From: Prevotellaceae bacterium
GTDB taxonomy: Bacteria; Bacteroidota; Bacteroidia; Bacteroidales; UBA932
Direction: 5' to 3'
NCBI GenBank assembly: GCA_031258915.1
Contig: JAIRMD010000096.1
Location: 1 to 7,212, forward strand
DNA length: 7,212 nucleotides
Shown here: piece after piece, positions 1-6,080 of the stretch
Numbering within the stretch: the stretch's first letter is position 1
Layout: every line of letters begins with the position of its first letter
Made by a program: the position numbers and the translations under genes
Notes under the pieces: model-generated
Seen by the model: the letters and a program-made list of their open reading frames with translations, nothing else
Told to the model about the DNA's origin: nothing
Databases searched by the model: none

Positions 1-62
1 CGGAGATTTTTTCGCAGTAACCAAACCGTCGGAATGGCGAAAAACCAACTTTTGGTACGGGG

Positions 63-93
63 CAAAGGTACGCACGATGAAAGCGCTGCGCAA
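63..93 (-). promoter_or_regulatory. Putative Bacteroidota-type promoter reading out of the low end of the window
   Basis: On the minus strand, TACCTTTG (positions 70-63) matches the Bacteroidota -7 consensus TAnnTTTG exactly. A TTG (93-91) lies 20 bases upstream, within the usual 19-21 spacing. The site follows the stop of the LuxR-type gene and points the same way, so it probably drives a gene beyond position 1. No start codon is visible between the expected transcription start (about 56) and the window edge. A small hairpin (ACCAA at 44-48 with TTGGT at 52-56) would fall just inside the transcript. The match is to a consensus only. Confidence 0.55.
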
Positions 94-116
94 TCCCCAT
101 TTGTTGGTATTTTTTG

Positions 117-689
117 CTAAAATTTCGGCAGCTCCTTGCCGGAGATGATGCCGTTGAGAATGGCGTAAACGGTTAGCCCAGATATAGTTTTAATCCCCAA
201 CTTGGCGGTGATGTTTTTGCGATGAGTGATGACTGTGTTGAGGCTTATGTTGAGGCTGTCGGCAATCTCCTTGTTGATGGCGCCCTGCGCAACTTTGGCC
301 AGCACCTCGCGCTCGCGCTCGCTTAGCTCGCTCTTGGTGTCAGCGCCTTGCGGCGCGTCGAAGCTTGCCAGGATATTTTGCAGCTGCTCCACCGCCTCCT
401 GCTCGCTGCACAGCGTGTAGAGGTGGGGCGCTTGCCCTTGCCTGTCGGGCTGCGGCGCTGCGGCTATGGTTACTATCATGTTTTTTGCCGAGAGGCGGTT
501 GGCATGCATCAGGTAGTCGGCTGCCGGAAGGAGCAGCAGCTGGTAGATGCTTTTGCTGTCGTGGTAGCCGCTAACCGTTGCAAAAACGTCAGCTCTGGCA
601 GGAGAAAAGTATTCGCAGAGCAGCGTTTTCAGCCCGTATCCCGACAGGAAATCGCTTGAAATAATGGCTATGTTTTGCTTGCTAAGCAT
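117..689 (-). CDS. LuxR/NarL-type transcriptional regulator with a degenerate receiver-like N-terminus
   Basis: This 190-residue protein has a clear LuxR-type helix-turn-helix at its C-terminus. It opens with LSEREREVL (residues 122-130), continues with the recognition region NKEIADSLNISLNTVITHR (139-157), and ends with KLGIKT. The first ~115 residues have the size and alternating hydrophobic pattern of a response-regulator receiver. However, the acidic pocket is reduced to S11-S12-D13 and no convincing phospho-acceptor Asp or conserved Lys can be placed; D58 is the only loose candidate. It may therefore respond to something other than a histidine kinase. The ATG lies inside the last codons of the hemerythrin gene (8-base overlap), which implies translational coupling and a shared role. 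The DNA-binding function is secure from the family; the target genes and signal are unknown. Confidence 0.88.
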   Translation of the reverse strand: MLSKQNIAIISSDFLSGYGLKTLLCEYFSPARADVFATVSGYHDSKSIYQLLLLPAADYLMHANRLSAKNMIVTIAAAPQPDRQGQAPHLYTLCSEQEAVEQLQNILASFDAPQGADTKSELSEREREVLAKVAQGAINKEIADSLNISLNTVITHRKNITAKLGIKTISGLTVYAILNGIISGKELPKF

Positions 690-1398
690 TGCTTCCGAAG
701 AGCGTGCGCTCCATTTTTTTTACTATGGGGGTTAAAATCTTATTCTCAATACGGGTGTGGTCTTTCAAATCTTTTTCGAGCCGGAAGATATTAAAGATTA
801 ATGTATTTCGCACTCCCTCGTCGTAGTCGCCCTGCAAGTATTTTATCAAAATATTTTTCAGGTCGTAGAGCTTTTCGTCCACATTTTCGTGCTCCGACTC
901 AAATATTTTCATGGAGTACTTTTCGTGTAGCTGCTGCGTGTTTTCTTTTTTCACCAGCTCTGTGATGTACGGAAACGTTACGGCTTCCTCGCGCTTGAGG
1001 TGCGCCTTCAGCTCGTTTTTGTACTGCGCAAAAAAGTTTTTGAGGAGCAGCACCTCCGGCTCGCTTGGCTTGGCGGCGCTTTCTACGAATGCTTCCATGT
1101 TTTTGTCCAGCATGGGGATGAGCACGGTGCGGTAGTAGCAGTGCGTTTTTTCGAGGTAGCCCACCAGCTGCATCACGTCAAAGCGCAGCAGCCGCTCCTG
1201 CGGGAAGTAGCTCTCGTGGCTGAACACGTTGAGGATGGTGGTGAAGAACTCCACGTCCACGCCGTGCTCCGCGCACACCGCCTTCACCGTTTTGTCGCCA
1301 AAGCCAAGCCTGACGCCAAATCGCGTAACCACCGGTATGAGCAGGTAGTTGCTGTGAATGGCGTCGGCGAGCTTGAGGTCGGAAGTGATTAGTATCAT
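682..1398 (-). CDS. Hemerythrin-domain di-iron protein of the RIC/YtfE/ScdA type
   Basis: This 238-residue cytosolic protein resembles the iron-sulfur cluster repair (RIC) family. The N-terminus (about 3-58) looks like the ScdA-type helical domain, with KLADAI, VVTRFGV and AEHGVDVEFF. The usual CC-containing turn is absent here and reads RLGFGDK (30-36). From ~80 onward is a four-helix hemerythrin-like domain with all expected ligand positions: H86, H133 with E137, H170, and H214 with E218, the last two pairs in HxxxE spacing. Family knowledge says such di-iron centres bind oxygen or NO, or serve cluster repair after oxidative or nitrosative damage. The gene starts 37 bases after the second ORF6N stop and overlaps the LuxR-type gene by 8 bases. 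I infer a sensor or protective partner of that regulator. I see no clear promoter in the short gap. A plain oxygen-binding hemerythrin is the alternative reading. Confidence 0.85.
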   Translation of the reverse strand: MILITSDLKLADAIHSNYLLIPVVTRFGVRLGFGDKTVKAVCAEHGVDVEFFTTILNVFSHESYFPQERLLRFDVMQLVGYLEKTHCYYRTVLIPMLDKNMEAFVESAAKPSEPEVLLLKNFFAQYKNELKAHLKREEAVTFPYITELVKKENTQQLHEKYSMKIFESEHENVDEKLYDLKNILIKYLQGDYDEGVRNTLIFNIFRLEKDLKDHTRIENKILTPIVKKMERTLFGSNA

Positions 1399-1408
1399 AA
1401 TGTTTTTT

Positions 1409-1422
1409 TAGTCTTAAAATAA
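1409..1422. repeat. Cassette boundary direct repeat, copy 3
   Basis: The plus strand reads TAGTCTTAAAATAA. It lies between the end of the second ORF6N unit and the hemerythrin start codon, and matches the copies at 1992 and 2567 apart from one substitution and one missing T. Confidence 0.6.
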
Positions 1423-1435
1423 ATCGCTTTTCGCT

Positions 1436-1987
1436 TCAAAGGCTACCGCCGTAGCGCTGAAATCCTATAGGTTTGCGCGGCTTTTCGGCTTCTCTTTTTT
1501 GCTCTGCAAGCGCTGCGAGCGCCTGGTACACCTCGCTCAGCTGCATGTTCGTTGTTGCCATAAAGTCGTCCAGCTGGCGCTTGAGCTCTGCGTAGCCAAG
1601 GGCGTACTGCCGCAGCGCGACGAATGCTCGCATAATGCCTTTATTTATCTCTATGGCTACTTTGGAGTTGAGCACGCTGCTGAGCATGGCCACGCCCAAC
1701 TCTGTGAAAGCAAACGGAGGGTACTTTATGTTGTAGCCTCTACTCTTGTTCAAGGCCGCAATTTGCGACCTTGAAAACTCCACTACCTCTTCGCGGGAAA
1801 GCTCAAACATAAAATCATCCCCGCTAAACCGTTCAGCGTTGCGCCTTACGGCCTCCTTTAGCCGCTTTGTTTCCACGCCGTACAGCCCCGCAAGGTCAAA
1901 GTCGAGCATTACCTTGCGCCCCCTAACCTCATAGATTTTGCTTTGAACAGCTGGCAGGTCAACGCCCTGGGCTACCTGTATTTCCAT
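1436..1987 (-). CDS. ORF6N-domain DNA-binding protein, downstream copy
   Basis: This is a 183-residue protein with an N-terminal ORF6N domain (about 17-126). Recognisable family features are IYEVRGRKVMLDFDLAGLYG (18-37), the AV-RN segment near 46-50, DDFMFEL (57-63) and FAFTELGVAMLSSVL (92-106). A charged helical tail (130-170), probably coiled-coil, ends in the PRKPIGF motif. ORF6N and the related KilA-N/BRO domains are known from phages, large DNA viruses and bacterial chromosomes, and are thought to bind DNA; the cellular role is not established. Residues 1-40 match the neighbouring copy exactly, and residues from 118 to the end differ only at position 127 (Q here, R there). The middle is clearly different and is 3 residues longer. 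The SQFVTS-like motif of the sister copy is replaced here by SRSQIAALN. It starts 32 bases after that copy's stop, with no visible Shine-Dalgarno. Confidence 0.87.
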   Translation of the reverse strand: MEIQVAQGVDLPAVQSKIYEVRGRKVMLDFDLAGLYGVETKRLKEAVRRNAERFSGDDFMFELSREEVVEFSRSQIAALNKSRGYNIKYPPFAFTELGVAMLSSVLNSKVAIEINKGIMRAFVALRQYALGYAELKRQLDDFMATTNMQLSEVYQALAALAEQKREAEKPRKPIGFQRYGGSL

Positions 1988-1991
1988 CGCC

Positions 1992-2006
1992 TAATCTTTA
2001 AAATAA
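1992..2006. repeat. Cassette boundary direct repeat, copy 2
   Basis: The plus strand reads TAATCTTTAAAATAA. It sits between the two ORF6N genes and differs from the copy at the parC end by a single base. Confidence 0.7.
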
Positions 2007-2019
2007 ATCGCTTTTCGCT

Positions 2020-2562
2020 TCAAAGGCTACCGCCGTAGCGCTGAAATCCTATAGGTTTGCGCGGCTTTTCGGCTTCTCTTTTTTGCTCTGCAAGCGCTGC
2101 GAGCGCTTGGTACACCTCGCTCAGCTGCATGTTCGTTGTTGCCATAAAGTCGTCCAGCTGGCGCTTGAGCTCTGCGTAGCCAAGGGCGTACCGCCGCAGC
2201 GCGACGAATGCTCGCATAATATCCATGTTGACTTGCACGGCCGTTTCGGAGCTGAGCACGCTGCTGAGCATGGCCACGCCTAACTCCGTAAAAGCGTAAG
2301 GTGGAGAAGATTTTGGACGCTTTCTTCGCGATGTCATCACAAATTGTGATGACATCGCCTCCCATTCGGCCGGCGCGAGCTGAAGCATAAAGTCGGGCGG
2401 AAACCGCTTCATGTTGCGCTTGACGGCCTGGTTAAGCGTCCGCGTTTCCACGCCATACAGCCCCGCAAGGTCAAAGTCGAGCATTACCTTGCGCCCCCTA
2501 ACTTCGTAGATTTTGCTTTGAACAGCTGGCAGGTCAACGCCCTGGGCTACCTGTATTTCCAT
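2020..2562 (-). CDS. ORF6N-domain DNA-binding protein, upstream copy
   Basis: This 180-residue paralogue of the next gene begins 10 bases after the parC stop, with no Shine-Dalgarno, and could be co-transcribed with parC. The ORF6N domain (about 17-123) shows MLDFDLAGLYGVET (27-40), NQAVKRNMKRFPPDFMLQL (44-62), SSQFVMTS (71-78) and YAFTELGVAMLSSVL (89-103). Its middle is closer to what I know of typical ORF6N proteins than that of its sister. The C-terminal helical tail and PRKPIGF motif are shared with the sister almost base for base. Codons 69-79 contain a perfect 14-bp inverted repeat (2328-2358) that the sister lacks. Binding DNA is likely from the domain; which sites and why are unknown. 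Two such genes in tandem, alike at the ends and unlike in the centre, suggests cassette duplication followed by recombination. Confidence 0.88.
   Translation of the reverse strand: MEIQVAQGVDLPAVQSKIYEVRGRKVMLDFDLAGLYGVETRTLNQAVKRNMKRFPPDFMLQLAPAEWEAMSSQFVMTSRRKRPKSSPPYAFTELGVAMLSSVLSSETAVQVNMDIMRAFVALRRYALGYAELKRQLDDFMATTNMQLSEVYQALAALAEQKREAEKPRKPIGFQRYGGSL
2328..2358. repeat. Perfect 14-bp inverted repeat inside the upstream ORF6N gene
   Basis: GCGATGTCATCACA (2328-2341) and its exact reverse complement (2345-2358) are separated by three bases. The element falls in codons 69-79, which encode AMSSQFVMTS. It could form a strong hairpin in RNA or act as a symmetric protein-binding site. Part of the symmetry may come from the family-conserved SQFVTS motif, but a perfect 14-bp arm exceeds what that motif alone requires. 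Confidence 0.85.
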
Positions 2563-2566
2563 CGCC

Positions 2567-2581
2567 TAATCTTTAGAATAA
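2567..2581. repeat. Cassette boundary direct repeat, copy 1, overlapping the parC stop
   Basis: The plus strand reads TAATCTTTAGAATAA. It contains the last codons and TAA stop of parC (2573-2575) and the leader of the first ORF6N gene, so the repeat straddles the junction where the cassette meets the housekeeping gene. Confidence 0.7.
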
Positions 2582-5239
2582 GTTGCGCTGCACGGCTTTT
2601 CCTCCGCCGATGCTGCTGTCAATGTCCTCGCCAAAGCCGTCGCCGGTATCCTCCGGCTCCGGCTGCCTTGCGAGCGGCGCTACAAACTGTACTTTTTTCA
2701 CCTCAAAGGTGGTGAGGCGCTTCCCCTTGGCGCGAAAGCTTTTCACCCCAATAAACTTTTCGACATCAATGTACTCCGGCACTCGCTCGGCGCGCTTTCC
2801 GCCAAAGGTAACTTCTACCTGCGGGAATTCGTCGATGCTGAGCGCTATCAGGTGCGAGTCTTTATTATCCTCGTCGATGAAGCTCTGCGGGTTGATGGAC
2901 GTTTCCAGCGTGAAGCGCTTGATGTAGTACATTTTTTGGTCGGCATCGAAGTACACCGCGCTAAAAATTTGGTGCGGGTCAAACTTTTTGATGTAGCCCA
3001 AGTCGTCGTCGTAGTGGTTTACGAGGTCGAAGTTGGTGGTGTAGAACATCCCCGATTTGGTTATGGCGAGCAGCCTGTCGCCCTCAAAAAAATCGCCCAG
3101 CCAAATGCCGCGCCCCTCCGTGTTCAGGCGCTTGCTGGCGGGGTCAAACCATGTTTTTTGCCCGCCCATCGTCGATACGCCCTTCTCCTTGAGCTGAATT
3201 TTGTGGATGGCAAAGCGAGTGAAAATGTTGCCCTGCGCTTGCCGCCCTTTGACGTCTATCTGCCCAAAGTCGAGGTCGAGGATGAGGTTGCGCAGGCGCG
3301 GGCGCGGCTTGAGGTAGATGCGCAGCTTTTCGGCCTCGCCGTTGCGGTTGGCCGAGAACCAGAGGACTTCCGTGCCCTCCTCGCCCTTGGTCATGTTGTA
3401 CTCCTTGTCGCGGATAACGCCGGTTACCGAAAATCGCTTGTACATGATGGGGCCGGCGCGGCCGTCGCGGTAGGCCACGTTATATACGGTGCGCGTATCG
3501 TTCTTTTTGAAAACGTCCACGTGCAGAATATCCTTGCCGAAGAACGACTTGTCGGTAACCTTCGATACCACGTACTTTCCGTTTTTGAGGAACACAATCA
3601 CGTCGTCGATGTCCGAGCACTCGCTTACGAACTCGGCCAGCTCGTCGCGCTTCAGGTCCATGCCCACAAAGCCTTCCCTTTTGTTGACGTACAGCTTGGC
3701 GTTGGCCACCGCCACCTGCGTGGCCTCTATGACCTCGAAGCTGCCGAGCTGCGTCTTGCGGCTGCGCCCCTTGCCGTACTTTTTTTGCATCTGCCTAAAG
3801 TAGGCTACGGTGTAGCTCACCAAGTTGGCGAGGTGATTTTTCACCTTCGCCATCTCCGCCTCCACCGCCTTGATGTGCTCGTCGGCAGCTTTGATGTCGA
3901 ACTTAGAGATTTTGCGCACCGGCTTTTCGCAGAGCCGGGCAACGTCGTCCGGCAAGATGTCGCGCTTGAGCAGCTTGCGAAACTTGTTCAGCGCCGCTTC
4001 GATGGCTGTTAGCTGCGCCTCCCACGTGGCGCTGTCCTTTTCCAGCTCCTTGTAGATGCGCTGCTCAAAAAATATTTTTTCGAGCGACGAGTAGTGCCAA
4101 TCCTTCTCCAGCTCGTCCATGCGGATTTGCAGCTCCTGCTGCAGCAGCTGCTTGGCGCGCTCCACGTTGTGCCGCAGTATTTCGCCAACGCTGATGAACG
4201 CAGGCCTGTCGTCGGTAATGACGCAGGCGTTGGGCGAGATAGATACTTCGCAGTCGGTAAAGGCGTAGAGAGCGTCGATGGTTTTGTCGGCCGATACGTC
4301 GCTGTGCAGGTGCACCAGAATTTCCACGTCGGCGGCGGTGTTGTCGTCCACCTTGCGCACCTTGATTTTTCCCTTTTCGTTGGCTTTGAGGATGCTCTCG
4401 ATGAGCGTGGCGCTCGTTTTTCCGAAGGGGATGTCAACAATGGCGAGCGTTTTGCTGTCGCGCTTTACGATGCGCGCGCGCACCTTCACGGTGCCGCCGC
4501 GCAGCCCGCCGTTGTAGCGCGAAACGTCGGCCATCCCTCCCGTGGGGAAGTCGGGGAAAATTTCGAAGTTTTTTCTGTTGAGGCAGGCAACGGCAGCATC
4601 TATCAGCTCGTTGAAGTTGTGCGGAAGAATTTTTGAGGCCAGCCCCACCGCAATGCCCTCCACGCCTTGCGCCAGCAGGAGCGGGAACTTTACGGGCAGC
4701 GTTACCGGCTCTTGGTTTCGCCCGTCGTAGGAGGCCATCCACTCGGTTGTTTTTGCGTTGAACGCCACGTCGAGCGCAAAGCGCGAAAGCCTCGCCTCGA
4801 TGTAGCGCGGCGCGGCGGCGCTGTCGCCGGTGAAGATGTTGCCCCAGTTGCCCTGCGTCTCCACGAGCAAGTCTTTTTGCCCCAGCTGCACCAGCGCGTC
4901 GCCGATGGAGGCATCGCCGTGCGGGTGGTACTGCATGGTCTGCCCAATGATGTTGGCTACCTTGTTGAAACGCCCGTCGTCAATTTGCTTCATGGCGTGC
5001 AGGATGCGCCGCTGCACGGGCTTTAGCCCGTCGTTGAGGTGCGGCACGGCGCGCTCCAGAATCACGTACGAGGCGTAGTCCAAAAACCAGTCTTTGTACA
5101 TTCCGGTAAGGCGAAATTTTTTGCTTTCGTCTATGCCGGTAAGCTTGGCAAAGCGCTCACGTTCTTTGCCGCCGGCGCTTTCTACAGCGTCTTCCTGCTC
5201 GCCTTGCTCTTCTTGTTCGTTGATGTTGCCAGCCGACAT
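2573..5239 (-). CDS. parC: DNA topoisomerase IV subunit A
   Basis: This 888-residue type IIA topoisomerase A subunit acts with ParE (not in the window) to cleave and rejoin DNA and decatenate chromosomes. After an acidic extension (1-42) comes the winged-helix region, with GLKPVQRRIL (71-80) and HPHGDASIGD (105-114). The catalytic Tyr146 sits in APRYIEARLS, just after Arg145. LLAQGVEGIAVGL (188-200) and ILPHN (204-208) follow, then the tower with IPFGKTSATL (270-279). A coiled-coil gate arm spans about 357-480, and the C-terminal DNA-wrapping region runs from ~500 to the end. No true QRGGKG GyrA box is present; the nearest thing is GRQAQGN. That and the overall form match the Bacteroidota protein usually called ParC or GyrA/ParC-like, so gyrA is the less likely name. 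The ATG is chosen because the acidic extension is usual for the group and it abuts the heptamer leader. The position equivalent to E. coli GyrA Ser83 is Ala110. Confidence 0.95.
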   Translation of the reverse strand: MSAGNINEQEEQGEQEDAVESAGGKERERFAKLTGIDESKKFRLTGMYKDWFLDYASYVILERAVPHLNDGLKPVQRRILHAMKQIDDGRFNKVANIIGQTMQYHPHGDASIGDALVQLGQKDLLVETQGNWGNIFTGDSAAAPRYIEARLSRFALDVAFNAKTTEWMASYDGRNQEPVTLPVKFPLLLAQGVEGIAVGLASKILPHNFNELIDAAVACLNRKNFEIFPDFPTGGMADVSRYNGGLRGGTVKVRARIVKRDSKTLAIVDIPFGKTSATLIESILKANEKGKIKVRKVDDNTAADVEILVHLHSDVSADKTIDALYAFTDCEVSISPNACVITDDRPAFISVGEILRHNVERAKQLLQQELQIRMDELEKDWHYSSLEKIFFEQRIYKELEKDSATWEAQLTAIEAALNKFRKLLKRDILPDDVARLCEKPVRKISKFDIKAADEHIKAVEAEMAKVKNHLANLVSYTVAYFRQMQKKYGKGRSRKTQLGSFEVIEATQVAVANAKLYVNKREGFVGMDLKRDELAEFVSECSDIDDVIVFLKNGKYVVSKVTDKSFFGKDILHVDVFKKNDTRTVYNVAYRDGRAGPIMYKRFSVTGVIRDKEYNMTKGEEGTEVLWFSANRNGEAEKLRIYLKPRPRLRNLILDLDFGQIDVKGRQAQGNIFTRFAIHKIQLKEKGVSTMGGQKTWFDPASKRLNTEGRGIWLGDFFEGDRLLAITKSGMFYTTNFDLVNHYDDDLGYIKKFDPHQIFSAVYFDADQKMYYIKRFTLETSINPQSFIDEDNKDSHLIALSIDEFPQVEVTFGGKRAERVPEYIDVEKFIGVKSFRAKGKRLTTFEVKKVQFVAPLARQPEPEDTGDGFGEDIDSSIGGGKAVQRNLF

Positions 5240-5267
5240 TGAGGTTTGAGGTTTGAGATTTCAGATT
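5240..5267 (-). repeat. Four tandem heptamers directly abutting the parC start codon
   Basis: Read on the minus strand, the 28 bases before ATG are AATCTGA, AATCTCA, AACCTCA and AACCTCA, i.e. four AAYCTSA units with no gaps. They occupy the place where a ribosome-binding site would be. A run of seven G residues (C on the coding strand) lies just upstream at 5270-5276. No good TAnnTTTG promoter is visible in the 77-base gap; AAACTTTG near 5299-5306 is one base off. Confidence 0.85.
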
Positions 5268-5292
5268 ACGGGGGGGAGGGTAGAATTCCAGG

Positions 5293-5308
5293 ATTCAAAG
5301 TTTTGAAT
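5293..5308. repeat. Short inverted repeat downstream of the nitroreductase gene
   Basis: ATTCAAA (5293-5299) and TTTGAAT (5302-5308) are perfect inverted repeats separated by two bases, starting 9 bases past the nitroreductase stop. There is no U-tract after it on the minus strand, so a role as intrinsic terminator is weak. It may only stabilise the 3' end. Confidence 0.4.
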
Positions 5309-5316
5309 TTCAGCGC

Positions 5317-5946
5317 TTACTCCCATCTTTCCCACTTCAAATTTTCTTCCCGCCACTTATCCTTTGGCTTTTCGGTTCCGTCGGGGTACCCCACCGGAAC
5401 TACGCACAGCGGAACGATGTGCGCGGGCAGCTCCAGCGCTTTGGCAACAGCCTCCAGCCTGTCCTTGTAGGGGTATATGGTAGCCCACACCGCGCCCAGC
5501 CCCATGGCTTCGGCGGCGAGGAGTATGTTTTGCGTGGCGGCGGAGCAGTCCAGCATCCAGAGGTCGCCGTTTGCATCTTTTTCCAGATTGCCGCACACGA
5601 CAATGGCCGCCGGCGCCGCCTTGAGCATCTTGCCGTAAATCAGCGCGTCGGCAAGCCCGTCGAGCGTGCTCCGCTCCGAGAGCACGATGAAGGCCCACGG
5701 CTGCGCATTTTTTGCGGTCGGTGCTGCCATGCCGGCCTTGACCAGCGTGAGCAGGTCTTCTTTGCTCACCGGACGGTTGGCGATGTACTTGCGTACGCTT
5801 TTGCGGCTGTGAATATTCTCAATCACCGCATCTTTTTTGCTTGTTTCCATTGCTTTCTTTTCTGATGATGTTTTGGTGAATACCAAAATAATGAACGCCA
5901 CGCCCAGCGCCAGCGTTGTGATTTGGTAGATGTTGACTTTTTTCAT
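5317..5946 (-). CDS. Nitroreductase-family flavoprotein with N-terminal membrane anchor
   Basis: This 209-residue protein is a likely FMN-dependent, NAD(P)H-using reductase; the substrate cannot be told from sequence. Family signatures in order are SRKSVRKY (47-54, FMN phosphate binding), APTAKNAQPWAFIV (75-88), DCSAATQNILLAAEAMGLGA (133-152), and VPVGYPDG (183-190) near the C-terminus. Residues 8-24 (QITTLALGVAFIILVFT) form one hydrophobic segment after a short positive N-terminus, suggesting an inner-membrane anchor; I see no cleavage site or lipobox. A second possible start, Met33, would give a soluble 177-residue protein of classic size. The upstream ATG is preferred because the -7 element lies ~35 bases above it and the anchor is a well-formed helix. 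It appears to be transcribed on its own or into parC, whose start is 77 bases further on. Confidence 0.9.
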   Translation of the reverse strand: MKKVNIYQITTLALGVAFIILVFTKTSSEKKAMETSKKDAVIENIHSRKSVRKYIANRPVSKEDLLTLVKAGMAAPTAKNAQPWAFIVLSERSTLDGLADALIYGKMLKAAPAAIVVCGNLEKDANGDLWMLDCSAATQNILLAAEAMGLGAVWATIYPYKDRLEAVAKALELPAHIVPLCVVPVGYPDGTEKPKDKWREENLKWERWE

Positions 5947-5980
5947 GTGGTAGAACTTGATTTTTATTCAGAATTTGCGG

Positions 5981-6015
5981 CAAAGTTACAAAAAAATTTG
6001 ATTTGCGGGAACAAA
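5981..6015 (-). promoter_or_regulatory. Putative promoter of the nitroreductase gene
   Basis: On the minus strand, TAACTTTG (5988-5981) is an exact match to the Bacteroidota -7 consensus, ~35 bases above the ATG at 5946. The best upstream TTTG (6015-6012) is 23 bases away, longer than the usual 19-21, and it overlaps the U-tract of the preceding terminator. The -7 element is convincing and the -33 element is not. Confidence 0.55.
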
Positions 6016-6045
6016 AAAAAAGGCTGCCGGATTTCTTGACAGCCT
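6013..6045 (-). terminator. Intrinsic terminator after the exported-protein gene
   Basis: The minus-strand RNA forms a 6-bp stem, AGGCTG (6045-6040 arm) with CAGCCT (6026-6021 arm), around a 13-base loop. It is followed directly by a run of U residues (6020-6013). It starts ~35 bases past the stop at 6081. The opposite strand has a T-rich tail too (6045-6053), so weak bidirectional action is possible. Confidence 0.85.
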
Positions 6046-6080
6046 TTCTTTCTTTCCTTCGTAAGTTACCTTAAATCACC

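Larger units (their letters stand above)
1409..2581 (-). repeat. Tandem duplication of an ORF6N gene cassette (two units of about 575-584 bp)
   Basis: Two direct repeats lie head to tail. The block 1414-1636 matches 1998-2220 with only two base differences in 223. The block 1869-1999 matches 2444-2574 with three differences in 131. The central parts, 1637-1868 and 2221-2443, are related but far more diverged. The C-terminal block includes the stop codon and ~20 non-coding bases after it, so the similarity is not limited to protein-coding constraint. The comparison was done by eye. Confidence 0.92.

Noticed and set aside
34..120. Plus-strand 28-codon open frame at the low end
   Set aside because: It has no similarity pattern or ribosome-binding site, and it overlaps the minus-strand promoter and the end of the LuxR-type gene.
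1440..1480. Minus-strand TAGCCTTTG near the end of the second ORF6N gene as a promoter for the hemerythrin gene
   Set aside because: It has three rather than two bases between TA and TTTG, lacks a good TTG upstream, and the same sequence occurs in the sister copy where no new unit begins.
2803..2810. Minus-strand TACCTTTG, a perfect -7 promoter match inside parC
   Set aside because: It lies deep in the parC coding sequence with no gene start nearby and is fully explained by the codons there, so chance is likely.
2852..4012. Plus-strand open frame of 386 codons opposite parC
   Set aside because: It is the antisense shadow of a high-G+C coding region, rich in Val, Leu, His and Glu with no domain pattern; the minus-strand ParC is certain.
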